Source: an uncultured Pseudomonadota bacterium
GTDB lineage: Bacteria > Pseudomonadota > Gammaproteobacteria > Burkholderiales > Eutrophovitaceae
Direction: 5' to 3'
Assembly (NCBI GenBank): GCA_913057845.1
Contig: CAJXPC010000088.1
Location: forward strand, 1 to 7,074
Length of the DNA stretch: 7,074 bases
The number at the start of each line of letters is the position of its first letter. Within the stretch, counting starts at the first letter, position 1. The translations under genes and the position numbers were made by a program. This document shows, piece after piece, positions 1 through 4,913 of this stretch. A model generated the notes under the pieces. The model ran no database searches. It saw only the letters and a list, made by a program, of their open reading frames with translations, and was not told where the DNA came from.

Positions 1-25
1 GCTCGGAGATGTGTATAAGAGACAG
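1..25 (+). other. Nextera (Tn5) read-2 side adapter remnant
   Basis: The first 25 bases are the 3' part of the Illumina Nextera read-2 transposase adapter. Six bases (GCTCGG) precede the 19-base Tn5 mosaic end AGATGTGTATAAGAGACAG at 7-25. This is library sequence and not part of the genome; the biological insert begins at 26. The ABC transporter gene is cut here, so its missing 3' end is an assembly limit and not a deletion. Recognition is from memory of the adapter sequence and matches at every base. Confidence 0.98.
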
Positions 26-380
26 ATATAGTTTCGATATGTGTTTTATCCTGCTTCTTCCCAAATAGACCTCTCGACAAGTTAACCGTGCCTAGAACAG
101 TTTCAAAGGGCTCCAATGTCAATTCTTGAGGGACAAGTCCAATGAGAGAGCGCGCCTTACGATAATCTCTGACAACATCAAAACCAGCGATTCCCACAGA
201 ACCACTCGTGATGGTCGTCAAACCACAAATTATGGAAATCAATGTCGTTTTACCCGCACCGTTCGGGCCGAGTAACGCTATGATTTCCCCAGTATTTATT
301 TGGACAGAGACATCATCAAGCGCTAGATACCCGTCCGCATATTGCTTGGTCAATGCTTGTATCTCAATAATCGGCTTCAT
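26..380 (-). CDS. ABC transporter ATP-binding protein, YadG-like (partial, 3' end missing)
   Basis: Reading leftward from the ATG at 380-378 gives 118 codons of an ABC ATPase before the adapter cuts the gene. The protein begins [14 protein letters not shown]. It has an aromatic A-loop Tyr (Tyr14) and a perfect Walker [10 protein letters not shown], at residues 38-46. A Q-loop lies in [14 protein letters not shown], with the Gln at about residue 85. The Q-loop surroundings (VPQE, PFETV) resemble E. coli YadG and related ABC-2 type exporter ATPases, which pair with a separate membrane permease. The signature motif, Walker B and H-loop would lie in the missing part, as would the permease gene expected next. 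The substrate cannot be inferred. The ribosome binding site is weak. The gene diverges from lrgAB across a 346-base gap. Confidence 0.9.
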
Positions 381-569
381 GATTGTTACGTCTTAGTCCA
401 GAATAAAATATGTCGATTGGTCAACCTAAAGGACCATTTGAAATCACTAACGTTCCAACAAATTATTAATTCGACAACAGCAGGGGCGCGGAAATCGAGT
501 TTACCTAACTCTGCCTCTGTCCGGGAAAACGGGCTCAAGGGATCCGAGCACAACCACCCCCTCTAACCA

Positions 570-586
570 GAGTGACTATTTCACTC
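570..586. repeat. Perfect inverted repeat GAGTGA-N5-TCACTC
   Basis: Six bases, GAGTGA, are followed by five spacer bases and the exact complement TCACTC. A further AGTGA occurs at 592-596. The site lies about 140 bases upstream of lrgA and 190 bases upstream of the ABC ATPase start. It could be a regulator binding site or a small hairpin. A repeat this short can arise by chance. Confidence 0.3.
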
Positions 587-713
587 ATAAAAGTGATTTA
601 ACATCGGATACAAATCATTTATCTGCACACCTAAGGCTCATAGTTTATACGCTCTAATAAGAGTGTTAACTTTATTAAAAACCTAGTACCGTATGAGGCT
701 AATGCCCAACCGT

Positions 714-717
714 GGAG
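714..717 (+). promoter_or_regulatory. Shine-Dalgarno site setting the TTG start of lrgA
   Basis: GGAG lies nine bases before the TTG at 727, and an in-frame stop TGA occurs at 718-720. Translation therefore cannot begin further upstream in this frame. The TTG is the only well-placed start that keeps the first membrane segment of the LrgA protein. Confidence 0.7.
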
Positions 718-726
718 TGAGATCGT

Positions 727-1098
727 TTGTTAGTCGCAATTTTTATAATTTTTATACTTCAACTTACTGGTGAAGCTCTTCAGAAATATTTTGACTTAGC
801 TATTCCCGGACCAGTAGTTGGACTGATGTTGATGCTATGCACGCTGATGATTACAAAATCAAAAACGCATCCCAGCATCATATCGCTGCGCACAAGCATC
901 ATCAACACCTCCGAACAGTTGCTCAGCTATCTATCACTACTGTTCGTACCTATCGGCGTAGGGGTCATCATGCATCTACAACTTCTCGAGGCACAATTAC
1001 TTAGAATTCTTGTTGTGATCGTGGTTGGGACAATCTGCACAATGATTTTTACCTCAGCAGTTTTCGCGAAAATCAACAAAGCAAAAGACAATGGGTGA
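727..1098 (+). CDS. lrgA: LrgA/CidA family membrane protein
   Basis: A 123-residue hydrophobic protein of the usual LrgA/CidA length and layout. It has about four membrane segments, at roughly residues 2-13, 27-43, 66-83 and 92-113. Family marks are LQLTGEALQ (11-19), IPGPVVGLML (26-35) and LLFVPIGVGVI (71-81). LrgA acts with LrgB in the inner membrane. The family was named for holin-like control of murein hydrolases in staphylococci. Bacillus, Streptococcus and plant plastid relatives move pyruvate or glycolate, so small-carboxylate transport is a good alternative. The start is a TTG with GGAG nine bases upstream and an in-frame stop just before. The 3' end overlaps lrgB by eight bases, implying translational coupling. 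No LytSR-type regulator gene is in the window. Confidence 0.88.
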   Translation: MLVAIFIIFILQLTGEALQKYFDLAIPGPVVGLMLMLCTLMITKSKTHPSIISLRTSIINTSEQLLSYLSLLFVPIGVGVIMHLQLLEAQLLRILVVIVVGTICTMIFTSAVFAKINKAKDNG

Positions 1099-1828
1099 TA
1101 GTGCAAAACTTTATCAAGTCTGGGTTTATCTTCAGGCTGAACCACTTTTTTGGTTAACCCTCACAATTGGCGCCTATTTGTTCGCTGATAAAGTCTATAG
1201 AGCTTGCCGACTATTTCCAATTTTAAATCCGGTAGCCATTAGCATTATCTTAATCAGCACCTGCCTCATATTTTTTGAAGTGGAATATGAAAGATATTTT
1301 GAAGGCGCAAAATTTATTCATTTTTTATTGGGTCCTGCCACTGTGGCCTTGGCAATACCTATTTATCTAAACTGGAATATTGTTTTACTTGCCAAAAAAG
1401 CAATACTCGTCTCTGTTTTTCTTGGGGTGTTTTTCGCCATCAGCGTCACATATGCGATAGCATTTTTTCTTGGCCTGGACATGATCACTATAAAAACATT
1501 GCTACCAAGAAATGTTACTGCTCCAATCGCTATGGGCATTTCTGAAATAATCGGCGGCGTCCCGTCGCTGACCGCAATTATTACTATTTTGACGGGAATT
1601 ATAGGTGCAGCACTTGGCACATTTGTACTTGATTTGTTTAGGATAAAGAATATGGCCGCACGGGGCTTTGCTTTTGGTCTTGCCAGTCATGGTATTGGCA
1701 CAGCACGCGCGATGGCTAAAGATGAAGAAGCTGGCGTGTTTGCTGCCGTTGCTATGGGACTGAGCGGCATTGTTACAGCAGTGATGATTCCTCTTATTTT
1801 TTTCGTGGTTCGAGATCTTATTCATTAA
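1091..1828 (+). CDS. lrgB: LrgB/CidB family membrane protein
   Basis: A 245-residue polytopic membrane protein, close to the usual length of about 230. LrgB marks are FLLGPATVALAIPIY (78-92), TAPIAMGISEIIGGVPSLTA (143-162), GFAFGLASHGIGTARA (192-207) and a final membrane segment after GLSGIVTAVMIPL (223-235). It is the partner of LrgA, and the pair would form the membrane complex or carrier. In plants an LrgA-LrgB fusion (PLGG1) exports glycolate and glycerate from plastids. In some Firmicutes the two-gene form takes up pyruvate. The substrate here is not known. The start ATG at 1091 lies inside the end of lrgA and has no strong ribosome binding site, fitting translation by coupling. The 107 bases between this stop and the convergent metallopeptidase gene show no clear intrinsic terminator. 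Confidence 0.9.
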   Translation: MGDSAKLYQVWVYLQAEPLFWLTLTIGAYLFADKVYRACRLFPILNPVAISIILISTCLIFFEVEYERYFEGAKFIHFLLGPATVALAIPIYLNWNIVLLAKKAILVSVFLGVFFAISVTYAIAFFLGLDMITIKTLLPRNVTAPIAMGISEIIGGVPSLTAIITILTGIIGAALGTFVLDLFRIKNMAARGFAFGLASHGIGTARAMAKDEEAGVFAAVAMGLSGIVTAVMIPLIFFVVRDLIH

Positions 1829-1935
1829 ATGAATCCGGGCTATCAATTTAGCTTAACCTTGCACCATGGATTTAATAACTCCTTAATCTCATATCTCCTG
1901 AAGGGAAACGTTGGCTCAAGCTGTGCCGGTATTAG

Positions 1936-2643
1936 CTATATTCTCTCGTTACCCATACCCAATACCTGCTGGTTATGCCTCAACCAATCCCTACACCCCC
2001 TCCAGTCAGGCGCATGACGCTCAACATGAGCCCAGTATCTGACTGAATGATTATGCTCCAGCAAGTGACAGAGTTCATGAAGCACTACATAATCAATAAT
2101 ACGATGGGGTGCAAGAATAATCCGCCAGTTGTATGTGAGTTCGCCATTGCTGGAACAAGAACCCCAACGAGACTTGTAACTTTTAATTGAAACTGACCTC
2201 GGACAAACACCGACGATTTTAGCGAGGCGATCAGTCTTATCTTTTAGTAGTCGATCTGCCTGTCTTTGATACCAGCCCTCTAAAAGCAATTCGACTCTTT
2301 TACGCCTATTTGTCTCGCAAGCCGGGATAGTCGCAACCAGATACCCACCAACCATTTTGATCGATTCTTCCTCCCCATTGAGCACCTTGAGATGATATTC
2401 ACTCCCCAAATAAAGATATATCTCACCACTGACATATTCCTTCGCCTTGGATATAGGCCTCAGTGACTGCTCTTTAAATTTTCTCTTAATCCATGGGGCG
2501 CGCAGGTGGATTAAGTCTCTGACAGAGTCATCTGATAAGGACTTTGGGACGGTAATTTTCACAAGATTGCCACTAATGGAAATTGACGCGGATTTCTTAC
2601 GACCTGTCCTTTTCACCTCAATTTGAAATCCAAATGCTTCCAT
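1936..2643 (-). CDS. YgjP-like zinc metallopeptidase (DUF45 / M48-type)
   Basis: A 235-residue predicted cytoplasmic protein with no signal peptide. The C-terminal half carries the YgjP-like marks in order. SRWGSCSSNGELTYNWR (158-174) is the conserved family motif. VVLHELCHLLEHNHSVRYW (186-204) holds the zinc site: His189 and His193 with catalytic Glu190, and probably His199 as third ligand. HAPDWRGCRDWL (210-221) closes the domain. The N-terminal half (about 1-110) is a basic, beta-rich region typical of longer family members. Substrates are not established; in some bacteria these genes sit beside restriction genes, which is not the case here. The ATG at 2643 is supported by AAAAGG (2652-2657) eight bases upstream. 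It converges on lrgB and diverges from the secreted protein gene at 2830. Confidence 0.9.
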   Translation of the reverse strand: MEAFGFQIEVKRTGRKKSASISISGNLVKITVPKSLSDDSVRDLIHLRAPWIKRKFKEQSLRPISKAKEYVSGEIYLYLGSEYHLKVLNGEEESIKMVGGYLVATIPACETNRRKRVELLLEGWYQRQADRLLKDKTDRLAKIVGVCPRSVSIKSYKSRWGSCSSNGELTYNWRIILAPHRIIDYVVLHELCHLLEHNHSVRYWAHVERHAPDWRGCRDWLRHNQQVLGMGNERI

Positions 2644-2748
2644 TAACTTAACCTTTTAGAATTCCAAGATATTGCCTGAATTTTTATTGGCTTAACAAGG
2701 GTTTATTCACCTGAAGATTTATGGATCCTTAATGATTTTTAATACAAA

Positions 2749-2767
2749 ATAACAAGTTGTGTGTTAT
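2749..2767. repeat. Inverted repeat ATAACA-N7-TGTTAT upstream of the secreted protein gene
   Basis: A perfect 6-bp inverted repeat over 19 bases ends 62 bases before the start of the secreted protein gene, within the likely promoter zone. Its size and symmetry would suit a dimeric regulator. The region is very AT-rich, so chance occurrence is quite possible. TATATA and TATACA (2765-2774) overlap its right edge and may be a -10 element, but no good -35 sits at the right spacing. Confidence 0.3.
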
Positions 2768-2776
2768 ATATACATC

Positions 2777-2800
2777 AACATGTTTTTTATTTTTCATGTT
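2777..2800 (+). repeat. Inverted repeat AACATG-N12-CATGTT in the 5' leader
   Basis: AACATG and CATGTT flank a 12-base T-rich spacer (TTTTTTATTTTT), ending 17 bases before the AAGGAG ribosome binding site. In RNA this would be a weak stem with a large U-rich loop. In DNA it could be an operator half-site pair. Nothing else distinguishes the two readings. Confidence 0.3.
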
Positions 2801-2817
2801 AAAACAAATAAACTTAC

Positions 2818-2823
2818 AAGGAG
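2818..2823 (+). promoter_or_regulatory. Consensus Shine-Dalgarno of the secreted protein gene
   Basis: AAGGAG is placed six bases before the ATG at 2830. It is the strongest ribosome binding site in the window. It fixes the start of the secreted protein and suggests high translation. Confidence 0.8.
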
Positions 2824-2829
2824 ATCAAT

Positions 2830-3267
2830 ATGAAACTATTTATTACTGCCTTATGCTTAGCATTTGGGCTAATAGGAACGCCTGCCGTTGCAGGACATCA
2901 TACCGCAACCATGACTTACGGCGGAGATTGGGTCGACGTCGTGGCGGTTTCGCAAGATGATTTCATGAGAATGGCCGGGGTTTTTCGCGGGACCAACAAA
3001 ATGACTCTAGAGTCCGGCGATATTATTCTTACAAATTTTACTTGCCCCGGTCATTGGGACGCATCCACTGGTGGGGGCGGCGCTTGCAACATGAGAGAGC
3101 CAGCAACAGGAGATCATTGGGTTCTATCTTGGGACTGCGATGCTAACGGTAATTGCGTGGGTGACGTCAAGGGCGGGAGCGGTCGGTTCGAAGGCGCCCA
3201 CGGCTCCCTGACTTGGGTTAACAACAATGGTTGGGGAGAAGGTGGCGGCACATTTATGTTGAAGTAA
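2830..3267 (+). CDS. Small secreted protein of unknown function, possible copper-binding N-terminus
   Basis: A 145-residue protein with a clear Sec signal peptide: Lys2, a hydrophobic core at about 3-17, and an AVA site at 19-21. The mature form of about 124 residues would begin Gly-His-His. It is rich in Gly and Trp and carries four cysteines (72, 86, 103, 109), enough for two disulfides in the periplasm. GGSGRFEGAHGSLTW (115-129) resembles the GGTGRFAGA-type motif of small secreted beta-barrel proteins (allene oxide cyclase or dirigent-like folds), but I cannot assign a family with confidence. A free Gly-His-His terminus could bind Cu(II) through His3 or Cu(I) through the adjacent histidines. 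That is an inference from the predicted cleavage site. The gene stands alone, with an excellent ribosome binding site and a strong hairpin 14 bases after its stop. Its third positions look more GC-rich than the flanking sequence. Confidence 0.85.
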   Translation: MKLFITALCLAFGLIGTPAVAGHHTATMTYGGDWVDVVAVSQDDFMRMAGVFRGTNKMTLESGDIILTNFTCPGHWDASTGGGGACNMREPATGDHWVLSWDCDANGNCVGDVKGGSGRFEGAHGSLTWVNNNGWGEGGGTFMLK

Positions 3268-3281
3268 TATACGTTCCGCTC

Positions 3282-3314
3282 ATACTCAGCTAACTCACGT
3301 AGTTAGCTGAGTAT
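3282..3314. terminator. Perfect 14-bp hairpin between convergent genes
   Basis: ATACTCAGCTAACT (3282-3295) pairs without a mismatch with 3301-3314 around a five-base loop (CACGT). It begins 14 bases after the stop of the secreted protein gene and lies 67 bases beyond the stop of the convergent DUF2147 gene. No T-tract follows the stem directly on either strand; an A8 run at 3323-3330 is the nearest homopolymer. It may be a two-way terminator of non-classical form or a 3' end stabiliser of the secreted protein mRNA. Confidence 0.65.
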
Positions 3315-3381
3315 TGAATGGCAAAAAAAACAATTTGATACATTTAAAAAATTTCAATTATGCGCGGATACGGGCTTTACT

Positions 3382-3825
3382 CTATTTAACTCGGTACCAA
3401 ATCTGAGTACGGCCTAATAACGAAAATCCACTATAACCGCGAACACGCATGGATTGATCATCGTCCTCAACGGTCAACTTGCATCGATACGTCTTGCCGT
3501 TATTTGGATCCATAATGTAACCTTCTTTCCAAGATGCCCCATCACCTTGGAGACCCCACATGATTCTCATGCCGATAACAGGTTGGTCCTTAAGTGACCC
3601 CTCACAATCTCGACACAACTGTTTAGGATCATCGCCGGGAAATAAAATGATATTCTCAACGGTGCCTTCGATTGAGTCGCCCACAGCAATAATTCGTATG
3701 AGCGATCGTTCATTACCTGTCTCATCGTCGATCGTTTTCCACAACCCCAAAGGACTAGCAGCCAACGCCGCGGAAGTGAAATAAGCACAAGCAAGTCCAA
3801 CTATTGAGGAAAGTAGAATGTTCAT
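3382..3825 (-). CDS. DUF2147 family secreted protein
   Basis: A 147-residue protein with a Sec signal peptide (hydrophobic core about 3-17, cleavage near Ala-Leu-Ala at 20-22). The mature part follows the DUF2147 pattern from end to end: GLWKTIDDETGNERSLIRI (27-45), CRDC (71-74), QPVIGMRIMWGL (81-92), GYIMDPNNGKTYRCKL (102-117) and a closing RGYSGFSLLGRTQIWYR (129-145). The family is a small beta-rich periplasmic protein common in proteobacteria, with no established biochemical role. Cys71 and Cys74 form a CxxC that could be a disulfide or a metal site, and Cys115 is a third cysteine. The ATG at 3825 has AGAGA six bases upstream. It lies downstream of, and in the same direction as, the copper cluster, but is separated from the rhodanese gene by 194 bases with a hairpin, so it probably has its own promoter. 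Confidence 0.9.
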   Translation of the reverse strand: MNILLSSIVGLACAYFTSAALAASPLGLWKTIDDETGNERSLIRIIAVGDSIEGTVENIILFPGDDPKQLCRDCEGSLKDQPVIGMRIMWGLQGDGASWKEGYIMDPNNGKTYRCKLTVEDDDQSMRVRGYSGFSLLGRTQIWYRVK

Positions 3826-3856
3826 TATTAATCTCTAGATATTAGCCAAGACTTTC

Positions 3857-3882
3857 GGTTTAAATCGACAACAATCTAAACC
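3857..3882. repeat. Imperfect inverted repeat upstream of the DUF2147 gene
   Basis: GGTTTA (3857-3862) and TAAACC (3877-3882) are exact complements. The symmetry continues inward imperfectly, matching at 8 of 10 positions. The repeat lies 32-57 bases upstream of the DUF2147 start, where an operator would sit. Evidence is only the symmetry and the location. Confidence 0.25.
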
Positions 3883-3991
3883 AAGGGAGTGTTTATCAAC
3901 GTCATAATGTGAGTCGCTTAGCGGTTCCGCAAAAAAACATGTCGTCCCGTTTTTAGCGCCACATACTCAATGCCGCCTCAACTCTGATGCA

Positions 3992-4017
3992 AACGGGTAT
4001 TGAAAAAAATACCCGTT
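3992..4017 (-). terminator. Hairpin just after the rhodanese gene
   Basis: A perfect 10-bp stem (AACGGGTATT at 3992-4001 with AATACCCGTT at 4008-4017) encloses a six-base loop (A-rich on the plus strand, T-rich on the minus strand). It starts two bases beyond the TAA stop of the rhodanese gene, the usual place for a transcript end. On the minus strand no T-run follows the stem, so it is not a textbook intrinsic terminator. It may act with Rho or as a 3' stabiliser. Confidence 0.6.
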
Positions 4018-4019
4018 CG

Positions 4020-4397
4020 TTAGGCTGACTCAGTTTCTCCACCGGCATCACGCCAATCAGGAAATCCACCAATATTCCTCACTTTTTGATACCCCATTTC
4101 TTTGAGTGTTTTTCCCGCAAGCGCAGCCTGCCCACCAGCACCACAAACAAGAATGATCGCAGCGTCTTTACTTAGCGCCGAGTTATAGAACGGGCTATCA
4201 GGGTCTGCTGCGAATTCAATGAAGCCACGGGGGATCCTTATTGCACCAGAAATTGTTCCTGAGGCTGCTATAGCCGAGGAGTCACGCACATCAATAAAAA
4301 GCGCTTCCTTTTCTGTGTGTAAGGCAATTCCTTCTGCGATGGTTACGCGATCAACTACGCTATTGGCTTCACTCAAGTAATCCTTCGAATTTTTCAT
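4020..4397 (-). CDS. Single-domain rhodanese-like sulfurtransferase
   Basis: A 125-residue single rhodanese domain with no signal peptide, so probably cytoplasmic. Marks are EALFIDVRDSSAIAASGTISGAIRIPRG (31-58), the active-site loop starting at Cys85 (CGAGGQAALAGKTL, 85-98) and VRNIGGFPDWRDAGG (106-120). Such proteins carry persulfide sulfur on the loop cysteine and pass it to thiols, cyanide or partner proteins. The loop has Gln at position 90, where many bacterial rhodaneses have Arg, which may alter the acceptor. The ATG at 4397 has GAAAGGA (4404-4410) six bases upstream. It follows the copper cluster in the same direction after 121 bases, so membership of that operon is possible but unproven. 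A role in sulfur metabolism linked to copper stress is inference. Confidence 0.92.
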   Translation of the reverse strand: MKNSKDYLSEANSVVDRVTIAEGIALHTEKEALFIDVRDSSAIAASGTISGAIRIPRGFIEFAADPDSPFYNSALSKDAAIILVCGAGGQAALAGKTLKEMGYQKVRNIGGFPDWRDAGGETESA

Positions 4398-4494
4398 ATC
4401 CTATCCTTTCAATCAAAACCACAAACAAACAATATTCTATAACCATGATTATCGATCAGCGAGCCATTGATGATGGTCCGACAATGATAAGTCA

Positions 4495-4504
4495 CATACG
4501 TATG
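4495..4504. repeat. Palindrome CATACGTATG between cusF-like and rhodanese genes
   Basis: A perfect 10-base palindrome lies 14 bases after the cusF-like stop in the 121-base gap before the rhodanese gene. A small CCAT/ATGG hairpin (4464-4476) follows. These could be an operator for the rhodanese gene or part of an mRNA end. A single 10-base palindrome is weak evidence. Confidence 0.25.
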
Positions 4505-4518
4505 ATATTTTTGAGACG

Positions 4519-4899
4519 CTAATGCATATCCTTACGCATTTTTTTAATCATAAATGCTCCATTGATTGACTCGACGTGAAACATCACGTGGTCATCTATC
4601 TCAAGCATATCGAGCATTTGTGGGTCTGACACATTAAAAACCATAGTCATTGGCGGCATCTCAATATTCGCGATTTCCCCATGCTTTAACGTTATCTTCT
4701 GAAGTTCTTTGTTAATACTGATGACAATCCCATGCGACATTGGACATGAATCAGTATCAACGCATGCTGCATCAGTTGTTTGATCGTGCGTTGTATCATG
4801 CCCCCCGCCTCCAGTCTCATGATGCCCCGCATACGGCGTGGCAATAAAACTGAGTGACATCATCAGCCCTATTAAAATATTTCCTGTACATTTGCTCAT
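4519..4899 (-). CDS. CusF-like periplasmic copper-binding protein
   Basis: A 126-residue exported protein. Residues 1-24 form a signal peptide ending TPYA, followed by a His/Gly/Asp-rich linker (25-45), a CX5C pair (Cys46, Cys52) and a CusF-like beta-barrel domain (about 54-122). The domain shows HGIVISINKELQKITLKHG and then IEMPPMTMVF. Aligned by spacing with E. coli CusF, His73 matches His36, Met84 matches Met47 and Met86 matches Met49, so all three Cu(I) ligands are present. The position of Trp44 is Met81, giving a possible third thioether. Many family members carry Met here. The usual role is periplasmic Cu(I) or Ag(I) carriage to an efflux pump. The ATG at 4899 has AAGGA (4906-4910) six bases upstream, and the gene follows the oxidase stop after 14 bases, so they form one operon. 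Pro at -3 makes the predicted cleavage site less than ideal. Confidence 0.9.
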   Translation of the reverse strand: MSKCTGNILIGLMMSLSFIATPYAGHHETGGGGHDTTHDQTTDAACVDTDSCPMSHGIVISINKELQKITLKHGEIANIEMPPMTMVFNVSDPQMLDMLEIDDHVMFHVESINGAFMIKKMRKDMH

Positions 4900-4913
4900 T
4901 TTTCGTCCTTAGT

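Larger units (their letters stand above)
381..726. promoter_or_regulatory. Divergent intergenic region between ABC ATPase and lrgA
   Basis: This 346-base gap separates two divergently transcribed genes, so it should contain a promoter for each. No convincing sigma-70 -35/-10 pair could be picked by eye on either strand. The visible structure is a perfect 6-bp inverted repeat at 570-586, a short CTCT/AGAG hairpin at 652-663, and AT-rich sequence at about 587-690. Short open frames exist in it but lack a plausible ribosome binding site or recognisable protein, so no gene is called. Confidence 0.4.

Noticed and set aside
342..566. Possible 74-codon plus-strand gene in the divergent gap.
   Set aside because: It overlaps the start of the ABC ATPase on the other strand, has no ribosome binding site or recognisable domain, and its composition is not protein-like.
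381..726. Riboswitch, tRNA or CRISPR repeats in the longest non-coding stretch.
   Set aside because: No cloverleaf, repeat-spacer periodicity or recognisable conserved aptamer core was seen; only short inverted repeats are present.
1502..1846. 114-codon minus-strand open frame opposite lrgB.
   Set aside because: It is antisense to a well-conserved LrgB protein and the translation shows no domain, so it is a shadow frame.
2757..2960. 67-codon open frame overlapping the start of the secreted protein gene.
   Set aside because: The consensus AAGGAG site and the signal peptide belong to the frame starting at 2830. This alternative reads out of frame through the signal region and lacks its own ribosome binding site.
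3926..3948. GCGGTTCCGC followed by A7 as a terminator.
   Set aside because: The stem is only 3-4 bp. The A-run would be a T-run preceding, not following, the stem on the minus strand where the neighbouring genes are read.
4398..4518. CueR or CusR-type operator in front of the rhodanese or within the copper cluster.
   Set aside because: No ACCTTCC/GGAAGGT-type dyad was found. The operon's main promoter should lie upstream of the truncated TolC gene, outside the window.
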